64,000 bases of DNA from Tetrahymena elliotti 4EA (Eukaryota; Ciliophora; Oligohymenophorea; Hymenostomatida; Tetrahymenidae), in assembly GCA_000231825.2 (NCBI GenBank), contig JH720342.1, forward strand, positions 255,635 to 319,634, given 5' to 3'. The notes under the pieces were generated by a model, which saw nothing but the letters and a program-made list of their open reading frames with translations, did not search any database and was not told the origin of the DNA. Each line of letters begins with the position of its first letter. Position 1 is the stretch's first letter. Positions 51,438 to 62,672 of this stretch are shown in pieces. The translations under genes were made by a program, and so were the position numbers.

Positions 51438-52778
51438 TCAGATGAGCCTATATCCACATGGATTTTACCAATTTTAGAGTTTCTGAATGCTTTTCAAGTA
51501 TTCCAATATTTATTGAAGATTTTCATTATAGTATTTTTCAATAAAACTTTATGAGTGAATAGAATACTCAATATCCTCAAATTAATATGAGAGTTCTTTC
51601 TAGATAAACTCATCAATTGAGAGATTCTAAGGATTTTATAAAATGTTTAATCTATACTAAATTAGCTTTTGCAAACTATTAATATCTACATCCATTTCTA
51701 TAATTGATAAAAAGTATTCACTTATCAATTATTATTAACTTTTTTATTTAATAAGTTGAGTAAAACATTTCTTTTTTTATTGTAAAACCAAAGGAAATCC
51801 ATCAAATGTTTATATAAAAACTTATTTCTCTTCCGTATCAAGATTTCTTTGTTTTAAATCTATTCCAGCTAAAGTCTATTTAATTTTATCTGACTGGTTT
51901 TTTATTAAATCTACTTATTATTTCCTTAGAAAAATGGAGTTCAGAGAATCCTTATTCAATCCTAATAGTTCTAAGTAGCTCTTTGAAAACCCTGTTTTGA
52001 GAACTTAAACATCTTTATCTCTGTAATCTATTCTACCTAATGAATACCAAAACATTGATATTTAATTCTGATTATTATAGTTTTTGCTAATATAATCATA
52101 AGATTTATCAATAAATTCTTTAAATTCTTTGTCTTTCATTTCAAGCTCCGTTTCAGTCAATTTTATGTTTGCCAATTCATCATATTATCTTTTTACTAAA
52201 CTATAGATTTTTAAAAGCTCTTATTCAATTTCTTTGTACTAAATTCCTTGCATTTTACTTAAATAATGTAATGCTTCTTCAATAGATGATTAATGAATCT
52301 TGTTATTTTTAGTAAAGTGTAGATCTATTACTCCTAGATTCTTTTTTTCTTCAACACATTCTACTATCTATTATTAATAATTAAAGCTTAAAGATCCTAA
52401 TGATGAACATAATCTCAAAGTTCCATCATTCATTAATGTCATTCCTGTCCACAATTTGATACGATCAAAACCAAATAAGCCTTAATTTATATTTTATTAA
52501 ACTCTAAGCTGGCATATTTCATTTCTATATTATTAGTCTCCATTATATTCTAAATCAATACATTTATTGTACATATCTCCAAATTATTAATAGTAGGATA
52601 TTAGATTAGGTTTCGAAGATTGTGATGATGATTCACTTTACTCATCTGAAATTTAACTTATATTTGTAGATGTCTAATGAAACGAAGTTTAATTTTGTTT
52701 AGAGTAAAATTCATCTTAGCAATTTAAATTATATTATTATCTAAAAGAATTATTTTAATTCAAAAACCCTACTTCCAT
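51438..52778 (-). CDS. GRxNY/TFDGF-family protein, member 4
   Basis: Intronless, 447 codons, ATG 52778 to TGA 51440-51438. The N-terminus is Q/N/S-rich. The core starts FDRIKLWTGMTLMNDGTLRL. A central coiled-coil-like segment (ELLKIYSLVKRQYDELANIK) is followed by LGRIDYRDKDVQVLKTGFSK, LRKQQVDLI, QTFDGFPLVLQ (about residue 322), KELSYQFEDIEYSIHSQSFI and EKYY, and the end NPCGYRLI. The CGYxLI tail is shared with members 5 and 6 but not with members 1-3, so the minus-strand copies form their own subgroup. No membrane segment. Function unknown. Confidence 0.85.
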
Positions 52779-53772
52779 TCTTTATTTAAGGTTTAAAATT
52801 GTATTATGATTTACATTAATTAATTAGCAAGAAAATTTTTATAATGAATTTCGTTTAGAAATATCAATTTTGTGATTTTTTTATATTTTGTTTCAATATC
52901 AACCAAAAATTAAGATAATAGAATCAATAATCTACAAATTCCTTTTAAGTATCTGATCACCATAAATATGATAGGTAAATTCCTTTGAATAGTTAAAATA
53001 TTATGATATTTAATTCAATTTATTCATTTAAATGAAATACTAATTGCAAATACATGCATATTTGCTTTTTTACTTACTTACTTACTTAGTTGCATCAGAA
53101 AAACTTGATTGTTCTTTGAAAATAATGGAAAATAACCCAACAAGAGATATTCAGTCTTTAAGGAATTAATTAAATTGATTCTTTACACACAAATATGGAG
53201 ATGGTTCTGAAGGCCAGTCAGTGTCTTCCACTTTAGATAAAATAAATGGTTTTAACAACAAAAATAAGTATAAAGTATTTTAGAAAAATAGTATCAGATG
53301 CAATGTAGATAGCAGGAAGGGTGTGGTATATATTTATTTAATATAATTAATAAAAAATACTTTGATATAGATATGCATACGACTTTATTAAAAATCCTGA
53401 ATTTTTTTTTTAATAATTAAATTAGTTTGTTTTTGGTTGTTTTTAGTTTGTTAAGTTTGTTTATATAGAAAATTTTGAATTAAGAAAGTATCAGATAATT
53501 TATAAAGCTTCAGATCATACTTTATCAATTTTTAAGTGGTTTTCATTTATAATTTATGAATGATATAGACAAAAAACACTAATTCCAAAGATAAAATTAA
53601 CATTTTTTCAGCCTAAATTGAAACACCTTTTTTTAGCTACCCTTTTTAGAAATTATTCAAAATTCAAAAAAGAAATCTGAATGACCTAGCTATCTTTGTC
53701 TGCTTGGTTCTTTGTATTATTTTTCAAAATTATGAATTTGTATTAATTTTAAATTGATTTCAAAAATAAATT
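52779..53772. other. intergenic between family members 4 and 5
   Basis: Upstream region of member 4 and downstream region of member 5. It has TTAC microsatellite runs near 53065-53090. No exon recognised. Some similarity to the region just downstream of member 6 (about 58550-59144), including the GATTATTTATATCAG-like and CAATCAAA-type blocks, suggests the spacer was duplicated with the genes. Confidence 0.4.
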
Positions 53773-55158
53773 TCAAAAAATTTAATTTTTGAGCTAATTT
53801 TGATTTATCAATTTATAGCCACATGGCTTTCTTTCATCTTTTTACTTAACTATTAATAGTTGTTCTTTTAACTTAGCCATTTCCTTAATATTTTCTGAGT
53901 AAAATTTTTCAGCAAATGATTAAGAGTGTATAGAATATTCAACATCTTCAAAATTAAGTGATAACTCTTTTTAAATATATTCATCAATAGACAAATTTTA
54001 TGAGTTTTAAAGGATTTTTTGTCTGTATTCAATAAGTCTTTGAAGTTCTTAAATTTCAATATCAAACTCAATCAAATAAAATAAATATTCAATAATCATC
54101 TCATGTTTATTTTATAATTTTTCATTATTAATAATGTACCTTCTCTATATCAAATTAAGAGGAAAGCCATCAAATGTTTGCACTTGGAGTAAATATTTTT
54201 CTTCTTTAGGGGACCTAAACTTGTTATCCATAACCTCTATAGTTTATAATGTTATTTTATTCTTTTCCTATATTAGATCAACTTGATGCTTTCTTAAATA
54301 AATAGTACTCAAATTAGACTAATTTAATCCTAAGAGGTATAAGTAGCTCTTTGAAAATCCTGATCTTACAAACTCATATTGCTAATCTCTATGACTGTAT
54401 TTAATTATTTAGTAACAATACATTTAAGAAAAACTATCTTTATTTTAAACATAAACTCTATCTAAATAACTATAACAAAACTCTAGGTAATTTTAGAATT
54501 CCTCATCTTTTTTATTAAGCTAAAGAGAGCTGAAATTAAATATAGAAATTCTTTTCAAATAGCTTGAAATATGTTCATAAAAGCGAGTTAACTAAAACTT
54601 TACTTGATAAAAGTCAATTCCTTCTATCTTTTTTAAGAAAAAAAGCGCTTCTTCTAAAGAACACTCCCTTAAAGATTGGTTCTTGCTTAAATGTAAATCC
54701 ATAACACCTAAAGACTTTTTATCTTCAATACAATCAATGTTTTGCTATTAATAATTAAAGCTAGTTGAGCCTTACATAGAAAAAATTCTCAAAGCCCCAT
54801 CTTTTGTAATTACCAAGCCATTAATAATTTTCATTTTATCAAAAGGAGCTAGTTTAATATTCCTCATAATTATTGCTCTCTTAATCTACTCTTCTTCATT
54901 TTCTTATTTATAAACTTGATCATTTTTCTCCTCCTCTTAATTTTATTCTAAATCTAATTAAAAAATATTGCAGCACAATTCATCATATTTGTCATAAATT
55001 GTAAGAGAAGATAATTCCTATGAATAAATAAACGATGAACATATATTGTGGTTTGAATAATAAATAGAGCCCTGATTATATCCGGCTATATTTTCCTGCA
55101 TTTAACTATCATCAAAAGACTAATCTACACCACAAAATTAATTGTTTTCTATTTCCAT
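53773..55158 (-). CDS. GRxNY/TFDGF-family protein, member 5
   Basis: Intronless, 462 codons, ATG 55158 (MEIENNQFCGVDQS) to TGA 53775-53773. Core elements in order: FDKMKIINGLVITKDGALRI, IECIEDKK-like IDCIEDKKSLGVMDLHLS, a helical middle, FVRSGFSKSYLYLLGL, LRKHQVDLI, VQTFDGFPLNLIQRRY (about 326), YIQKELSLNFEDVEYSIHSQ and FYSENI, then KPCGYKLI and a short extra tail. The GRxNY motif has become KYSHR, a difference shared in part with member 6. Close to member 6 along its full length. Function unknown; no membrane segment or signal peptide. Confidence 0.85.
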
Positions 55159-56399
55159 TCGGCCTTGTAATTATGTTTTCTGTTTTAAAATCAATTTTAA
55201 ATTTTAAATTTTTTTACAAAATTAATCAATAATCCTATTTTTAAAATGTAATTGACTCTTGATAAATAAATAAATAAATAACCTTTAATTTGTTACAAGT
55301 ACATTATACTTATAATATAGAATTATAAATCAATCTGCCTTTCATATTTAATCAGAATTATTAAATTTCCTCTTCTTACTCTTCTTACTGTAATTTTGTG
55401 CAGTTTAAAATATTTGAAACCTTATTTATCCTTACTTTTTTTATTTTAAGTTAATCATAGACTAGCTATTTTTACCTAATGATTCATAACTAATACCATA
55501 TAATAACATAGTTGTTTGTCATTTTATTTTAGTCGTTTTCAAAAAAAAGGTATTATTATTTAATTTGTCTCTTATTTTTTTGAATTAAATTTTACTATTA
55601 TGAAATACATAAATAATCTTATTATTTTAAACAATTAAAAAGCTATTCTAAATATTTTCTTTTTTATGACTTACTTTATTTATTTTAAGTTTTTAACGTA
55701 CTTTTTCTGATTTCATTTTTATATGGAAACTAATATAAAAATTATTATTTTCTAATTGTTATTCTATCAACTTGTGAGTTATAAAGGCTAAATCTTGGGT
55801 CTTGTGTTTCCTTTTATTTTCTTCATTTTTCTTTCTTTAGTAGTTCTTCTTAAGAGTGTATTTGTGTATTTAGTCTCCATGAAAAAAACCTATCAAGAGT
55901 GTAGTAGATTATTTACAGGAAAACATAGAAGCTGTTTTTAATCTTATTCTGAATTAATTAAGTGAATAATGTTGAGATGAATCATATTTTTTATTATAAT
56001 CGTCAATCAAAAATACATATTCATCAAAAATAATTAGTTCACAAATAATGACTATTACCTAATAATCAAATATTAATTTTCAAATTTAAATTGCTTTAAG
56101 CGGTTTTTTACAAAGAATTTATGATTAATCTGGACTTCCTTATATTAATAGATAATTTAATTTATAGGAAAAGCACTTTTAATGAGAGAAAAAATAATAT
56201 TTTACGAATTCTTTTTCTTTTTAAAAAACTCCATCATATATAGTTTAAGTAAATGAATTTAATTTATTTAAAAATAACTGGTTTTAATTTAAAAATAAAT
56301 TTATTTCGATGGAAAGAAATTAAAATTGTTGAAATTATTTGATATAATTAAATATCATTTTCACAAATTAAGTATTCAATATTTTAAATATTTAAAAAT
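55159..56399. other. intergenic upstream of family member 5
   Basis: A+T-rich. One short minus-strand frame begins METKYTNTLLRRTTKERKMK (about 55880-55767), but it is only 37 residues and unsupported. Otherwise nothing recognised. Confidence 0.4.
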
Positions 56400-56930
56400 A
56401 CAGTGATCGTAACCAATTTTGTTGTATTTCATGATTATTTTGGAAAGAAGTTTCCACCTTTTTTAATCTTCAAAGAAACCAAGGATGCCAAAATCCATAA
56501 TGAAATAAGACAACTGAATTCTAAAGAAGTTTACAATACGGTGTAGTAAAAAGCATGGTAGAATACTTAAGTATTACTTGAGTGGATGGAATATTTTAAA
56601 TCCTAAATTGAAATATAAAAACCCTTTATTCTACTCGCTGATTCATAAGGGCTTCATGTAGAAATTCTTCCATAACAATTAGATTCAAAAAGGAAATCAT
56701 AAAAAGTGATATTAATACCTTCTTATTTGACTCCAAAGCTTTAACCCTTAGATGTGGGTGTTAATCATGCATTTAAAAATTAACTAAAAATTGAATGGTC
56801 ATAAAAATAGAATTATCAAAGTTAAGCAGAGAAGACCTAATGAATGACATTATCAAATCCTGGAAAGCTATAAAAGCAGAAATAGGTTATAAATAGTTTT
56901 AATTCAGCAAATCCCTATTTATCAGATTTA
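56400..56930 (+). pseudogene. pogo/Tigger-type DDE_1 transposase relic
   Basis: In the ciliate code one frame reads TNFVVFHDYFGKKFPPFLIF, then LLEWMEYF, ILLADSQGLHVEILP and PKLQPLDVGVNHAFK. The last element is the LQPLDVGxNxxFK signature of DDE_1 (pogo/Jerky) transposases, and the Asp of LLADS corresponds to the second catalytic residue. The frame stops at TGA 56841-56843, while the continuation NDIIKSWKAIKAEI lies in a shifted frame, so there is at least one frameshift near 56820. The N-terminal DNA-binding part and first catalytic Asp region were not found. This is a dead fragment. The family matches the CAGT-start, TA-flanked MITEs in the window. Confidence 0.75.
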
Positions 56931-57043
56931 TTATGATGTATTCAAAGTATTTATATTTATAAATTGTAATTTCTTCTTTCAATTTAAAATATTATATTAA
57001 TTCTTTCGTTCATTTTATTTCCACTTAATTACGTGCTCCACTG

Positions 57044-57541
57044 TATCTAATCATTTCTAAAAAAATAAGCAAGCAGTATTTTAATGAGAAACTACAAACA
57101 AATGTTTTTGATAACTCCACAGATGTACTCTAAATTTTTCAGACACTAAAAAATATTTTCTTAATTATTATTTAAAGTGAATAGACTCTAACGTTAAAAT
57201 TAATTTATTTTTTTAATTTTTTCTGAAAAATGAAAATTAAATTATATCTAAGAACATAATAAGATCCTTTTTATTTTATTATGTTTTGAAGAGATTTAAT
57301 AAATTATTAAATAAATAAGCTAAAATAATAAAGCAATAAAGAATTTCAAAATTTAATTAATTTTTCAAATCAATCAATGATCAATGAATTAAACAAAAAT
57401 AAAACTAAATATCTAATTATTTCTAGAAAAATAAGCAAGCAGTATTTTAATGAGAAACAACAAACAAATATTTTTGATAACTCCCAGATGTAATCTAAAT
57501 TTTTCTGACACAAAAATATTAATTCTTAATTATTTATTTAA
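57044..57541. repeat. pair of ~130-bp direct repeats
   Basis: 57044-57180 and 57411-57541 share AAATAAGCAAGCAGTATTTT and, further on, GATAACTC and TCTAAATTTTTC, at roughly 85-90% identity, 367 bp apart. They lie just after the transposase relic and may be the remains of a duplicated non-autonomous element. A reverse-orientation trace (TCCAAATTTTTCAGACAC) occurs near 61550. Confidence 0.65.
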
Positions 57542-57718
57542 AGTTAATAAGATCTATTATCTTCATATTTAAACCTAGGTGTAAATTTTATTTGATTCAT
57601 TCATTCATTAATTTTTGTTTGTTTGTTTTTTTAATATTCAATTGAAATTTTTATAATTTTATCTTGTTCTCATCATTTCTTTATTTAATTTTTTATATAG
57701 AATTTTTAAAAAGTAAAA

Positions 57719-57810
57719 GTGGTGCTGGTATGTTGGTGAAATTGGTGTTTAAGATTAGGATCTGACTTATGAAAATTCTTTAATCTATAAATTTTGGTTC
57801 TTGACCAAAT
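57719..57810 (+). pseudogene. LRR exon relic on the plus strand
   Basis: Follows a TTTTTAAAAAG-type acceptor and resembles the 90-nt LRR exon (GGTGAAATTGGTGTTTAAG corresponds to GEIGVQ), ending at GTAAAATTAG. It carries a one-base frameshift and a TGA where the consensus has Ala, so it is decayed. Orientation is opposite to both LRR genes. Confidence 0.6.
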
Positions 57811-58065
57811 GTAAAATTAGTTTTTGAATTATGATGTAAATAAAATTAGTTTTTGAATTATGATGTAAAATTAGTTTTTGAATTATGAATTTTTCCGATT
57901 TTTTTTTATAAGTAACATTCTGACTTATTTATTCAGGTTTGTTTATTTGATATTTGGTTCATTACTTTTTAATTTTTGTTTTAAAATTTAATCTGCATTT
58001 TTATCTTTTATTTATTCTTTAAATATTTCTTAATGAAATTTTTTTATTTTTATAATTTTTTATAA

Positions 58066-58140
58066 GTGGAAATAAAATTGGTTTTTTCTGGGATAGCAAA
58101 AATACTCTGATCTTTAAACTTCAGCTCTTTGGCTTGACGA
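58066..58140 (+). pseudogene. shortened LRR exon relic on the plus strand
   Basis: After TTTTTTATAAG it starts TGGAAATAAAATTGG (GNKIG) and then jumps to the ATAGCAAAAATACTCTGATC part of the repeat, lacking the middle. A third, half-length trace follows at about 58306. Together these look like the remains of a small LRR array. Confidence 0.5.
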
Positions 58141-59144
58141 AACTTAGTCTTAAAATATCAATTATACATTTTTGAATAAATAAAGATTTTAAACATATTT
58201 AATCCTTTGATTATTGTTCATTTGTTCATTTCAAATTTAATTCGCATTTTAATCTTTTTCTCATATTTGTTTATTCAATATTTTTAATTTTCATAATTTT
58301 TAAAAGTGAGAATAGTTTTGATAAATGAATGTTTAAGAATAAAGACTAAATCTAATATAACAAAAAGGTTAGCTAAACTAATATGTTATCATTGAAATAA
58401 TTAAACTATGAATGATTTTTAAAACTCTAAAATGAAAATTTAAAAATACGTTTAATTTAATAAAATTTATTTTTGAAAACTTGAATTAATTACTTACAAT
58501 GTAATTATAAAGTAAATAAACATTAAAAGACAGTGTTTTAAAATTTATTTTTTGAATCAAAAATTTTTTTAAATTAAATTTATTAGGAACCTTCTCATAG
58601 GTGTTGTTTTTTTTATCAGAGATGATGATTACTATTGATCTAAAATGCTTTCATCTCAATATCTAAAAAAATATAAATCCCTGAAATTAGAAAAAGTAAT
58701 TAAAATTTATATTTTGTAAAATTAAGTAAGTAAATATAAATATATTTTATGACAGAAACTTTAGTGTTTTAAACAAACTAAATAATTCAAGGTTTATATA
58801 TTATAATAGAGTTTTTTTTATATTGATTCCTTCAAAATTTAGTTCAGTTATTATAATTCTTAATTAAGAAATTATCAGATGATTAATTATATATCATATC
58901 AAATTTCATCAGTTTTTACAGAAATTTTCATTTGTGATTATTGAATGAGATAGACAACACGAATTTGATTGAAAAATTAAATTGTCATTTTTCAATCTAA
59001 ATCTAAAAAAATTTTTTTTTAGTGATCATTATTAGATATTATGCAAAATTAAGAAAAAGAGTCTTAATTATTTAATTATTTCTTTGTATGTTTGAAAAGA
59101 AATGAATTTATTTAAATTTTATGAATTGGTATCAAAAATATATT
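58141..59144. other. intergenic downstream of family member 6
   Basis: A+T-rich, containing the third LRR trace near 58306. The segment next to member 6 resembles the spacer downstream of member 5. No intact gene. Confidence 0.45.
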
Positions 59145-60539
59145 TCAAACAATCATTTTAACTTGATTAACTTAATTTTAATTAATTAATCTATAACCAC
59201 AAGACTTTTTTTACTTAGCAATTTGTTCTTATAACTTAGCCATTTACTTAATATTTTCTGAGTAAAATTTTTCAACAAACAATTAAGAGTGTATAGAATA
59301 TTCTACACCTTCAAATCTAAATGATAATTCTTTTTATATAAATTCTTCAATAGATAAATTTTCTGGATTTTGCAAGATTTTTTGTCTATATTCTATAAGT
59401 TTTTGAAGCTCTGAAATTTCAATATCAAATTCTATTAAAAAGAATGAGTACTCATTAAACATCATATATTTTTTTGAAGCTTCTTCATCTTTGACATAAT
59501 ACCTTCTCTATATCAAATTAAGAGGAAAGCCATCAAATGTTTACACTTATATTGAATATTTTTCTTCTTTCTGAGATTTAAATTTATTATCCATAACCTC
59601 AATAGTTTGTAATGTTATTTTATTCTTTTCCTTGATTAGATCAACTTGATGCTTTCTTAAGTAAATAGTACTTAAATTAGACTAATTTAATCCTAAGAGG
59701 TCTAAGTAGCTCTTTGAAAATCCAGATCTCACAAACTCATATTGCTATTCTCTATGATTGTATCTTGCAATTTAATAGGAATACATTTAAGAAGAATTGT
59801 CTTTATTTTAAACATAAGTTCTATCTAAATATCCATAACAAAACTCAAGGTGATTTTAGAATTCCTCATCTTTTTGATCAAGCTCAAAAAAGCTTAAACT
59901 CAATTTTGAAATCCTTTTCAAAAAGCCTGAAATATAATCATAAAAGCGAGTCAACTAAAACTCTACTTGATAAAAGTCAATTCCTTCTACCTTTTTGAGG
60001 AAAGAAAGTGCTTCTTCTACAGAATACTCCCTTAAAAACGGGTTATTGCTTAAATGCAGATCCATTACTCCTAAATTCTTTTTATCTTCTATACAATCAA
60101 CATTTTGTTATTAATAGTTAAAACTAGTTGAGTTTTACAAAGCACAAATTCTCAAAACCCCATCTTTAGTTAATGTCAAACCATTAATAATTTTCATTCT
60201 ATCAAAAGTAGCTAGATCAAAATGAGGATTCCACATAACTATTGTTCTGTTCATCAACTATTCTTCTTTTTTATTTGATTTAAAAACATAATCATTTTAC
60301 TGCTCTTCCTCTAAATTTTCTTCAAAATCTTGTTGCTATAAAATGTTGTAGTACATTTTATCATATTTATCATAAATGTTGTTAAGAGAAGATGAATCCT
60401 ACACAAAAACAGGTGATGAGCTGTTATTGAAGTTTTAATAATATATAGAATCCTGATTATATCCTGCTATCCTTTCGTGTATTTAACTTAAATCTAAAGA
60501 CTAATCAACACTAAAAAATTAATTATCTTCTATTTCCAT
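59145..60539 (-). CDS. GRxNY/TFDGF-family protein, member 6
   Basis: Intronless, 465 codons, ATG 60539 (MEIEDNQFFSVDQS) to TGA 59147-59145. Nearly collinear with member 5: FDRMKIINGLTLTKDGVLRI, IEDKKNLGVMDLHLS, FVRSGFSKSYLDLLGL, LRKHQVDLI, VQTFDGFPLNLIQRRY (about 333), FIQKELSFRFEGVEYSIHSQ and FYSENI, and the end KSCGYRLI plus a short tail. GRxNY appears as ARYNHRE. The identity with member 5 extends through synonymous positions, so the two are a recent pair although separated by about 4 kb containing transposon and LRR relics. Function unknown. Confidence 0.85.
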
Positions 60540-61365
60540 TATGCCTTTTGTAAATTATACTAAATATTTTCTATCTAATTTAATAATATCAAAAATCAAT
60601 CTTTAATATATAAATTTTTTTACAATAATTATCGAGAATCCTATTTTTAAATTATTATTGCTTATTGATAAAAAAATGACCTTTTATTACATCTAAGGAG
60701 ATACAATTTACATTTATTATTTTGTATTTATTGTACAATCAATTAACCATTCATGCTAAATCAGATTTATTAAATTTATTCCTCTTTCTGTTGTTCTATA
60801 GAAAATTATATTTTATTTTTAAATACACAAATAAATCAATCACCCACAACCTAAATTCTTTTCTGGATTCTTTCTTTATTAATGCCATACTTACTTACTT
60901 ACTTAATTTATTTATTTTAAATTCATCACAAAGAGACTTCTCTGAAAATTGTTTTTATAGTAGAGGGTTTTAAATTTGATTTTAATAAGTTCTATGAAGT
61001 TTTACTAATTACTATAAATAATATTAATGTTAATTATTATAGGCAGGGTATTGATTTTTGATTATTTAACTAATACTTCTTGAATGTAAAAGCTTAGCTA
61101 TAAAATTTATTTTTTACCCAGTTTAATTTTTTAAAAATCAAATTCTGCATTTTTCTTAAAATTTTGCAAGACTTGGAAAACTAAAACATAATTAAATAAT
61201 TGAATAAAAAGCAATATTGAAAGAATTAGAAGAAGATAAAAATGTGAACTAGATAGTTTACAGTAAAAATTAATGAATGAATCAAATTTTTATTTAATCA
61301 AACCCAAATACATTTTAGTTTTTCATTCATTCATTCAGTACTTATAATTTAAAGTTTTTGTTCAT
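60540..61365. other. intergenic upstream of family member 6
   Basis: A+T-rich. The forward frame at 60722-60973 is low-complexity hydrophobic sequence and is not supported. Nothing recognised. Confidence 0.45.
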
Positions 61366-61938
61366 TCAAAAATCCATATTGAAAAATTTTATTTACCTTA
61401 ACATTTATAGATTAGGTTGCATTAAAGAATAATTAATAAAAGGAACACAATTAAACATCTAGCCTTAAATATGAAGAAAAATTAGAGCTTAATAACTTTT
61501 AATATTAAACAAATAAGAAAATACTTACTGGTGGTGTCTGAAAAATTTGGATTACAATAGTTAGTTTTCTAAAAATATCATATTTTCTATATTTACATAA
61601 TTTAATTTTTTTAATTAAAATACTTATTCAAAGAAATAAGTTTAATTTCTCCATCTACTTTCTTTTAAACTTTATAAAGTTTAATCTTTTCTAGTAATAT
61701 GTTGCTTTGTTTAAACTTCATTCATCAATTAAATATTTTTTTGAGAATCAGAAGAAACAATTGTAAGATACTTGCCATCTACAAAAAAGGTAACTGAATA
61801 AATGAAATTATTATTTTCTTTAGTAATTACCATACCAGTAGTTTAATTTGGAAGTTTGGTGATAAGCTTAAAAATTCTCAATTTATCTAGATAATTTATT
61901 TTATATTTATTCATATTATTTGTATTTTATGTAACCAT
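61366..61938 (-). CDS. hypothetical 190-aa protein, possibly with an intron
   Basis: Frame of 191 codons in the ciliate code from ATG 61938 (MVTQNTNNMNKYKINYLDKL) to TGA 61368-61366. The first part (residues 1-137) looks coding, with TGMVITKENNNFIYSVTFFV and a Q/K-rich helical stretch. At 61528 there is a strong donor, GTAAGTATTTTC, after FFRHHQ, so the rest may be intron. TGMVITKE and the preceding LDKLRI recall the FDKMKI...VITKDG start of the family core, so it may be a diverged or truncated relative. No function assigned. Confidence 0.45.
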
Positions 61939-62672
61939 CTGAAGAGCTAATAATAAATGTAATCAAAGTTTTCCAAGAAAGAAATAAAAATAAATTTTTT
62001 TATTGATGTAGCATAACTTAAAAAGAAAGCTTGAGATTTATGCTAAAAATATATAAGAATAATCTTTTTTAAGAAATAAGCTAGCTATTCTGTATTTTTT
62101 TTAAGTTCAAATTTTGATCATTTTATTTTAAAAAATTGATCTTCTTATTTCATTTTTAAAGATTGTTTTTTCAGTTACTTACATTACTAACCAAGTTCAT
62201 TAAAATAAATATTTAATAGATTTTATGTTTTTATATTATAGTGTAGGTTGAAGTTTAAAAAGAAATTTATTAATATTTAAAAAATAAGAAAGAAGAAATG
62301 AATAAAATTTAAGTTAATAGATGGATGAATTAATAATTTAATATGAAAGTTTAAAAAATATAAAAATATGTTAAAAAATAATATTGAAACTGATATTTGT
62401 TTGAACTAGCAACTTAGTAAATTTTAGTTTTAAATAATTTAAATTTAAAGAGAATTTTCTTCAAAGATACAAATTTAATTTACATTTTACTGCCATAACT
62501 CCTCATAGAGAAGGGTGAATTGAAAGTGAAGAATTCCAAATTTTTTAGTTTTTTTAACTCTCACTTTTCACCAAAATTTTGGTGAATGACAAGAAATGAA
62601 TACTCGAGGAATTACAGTTTTATTGTTTTAAATTTATTTATTGAAGATATTCATTAAAAAGCTCCTCAAAAA
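61939..62672. other. intergenic with a possible inverted-repeat element
   Basis: Mostly A+T-rich. Near 62489-62618 lies a sequence starting ACTGCCATAACTCCTC and ending GAGGAATTACAGT, with an internal CTTTTCACC and GGTGAAT hairpin. This is a weak MITE candidate without clear target duplication. Confidence 0.35.

Noticed and set aside
59714..59998. 94-aa forward frame
   Set aside because: It is the antisense of family member 6.
62489..62618. MITE with ACTG ends
   Set aside because: The ends match only partly and no target duplication is clear; mentioned only within the intergenic entry.
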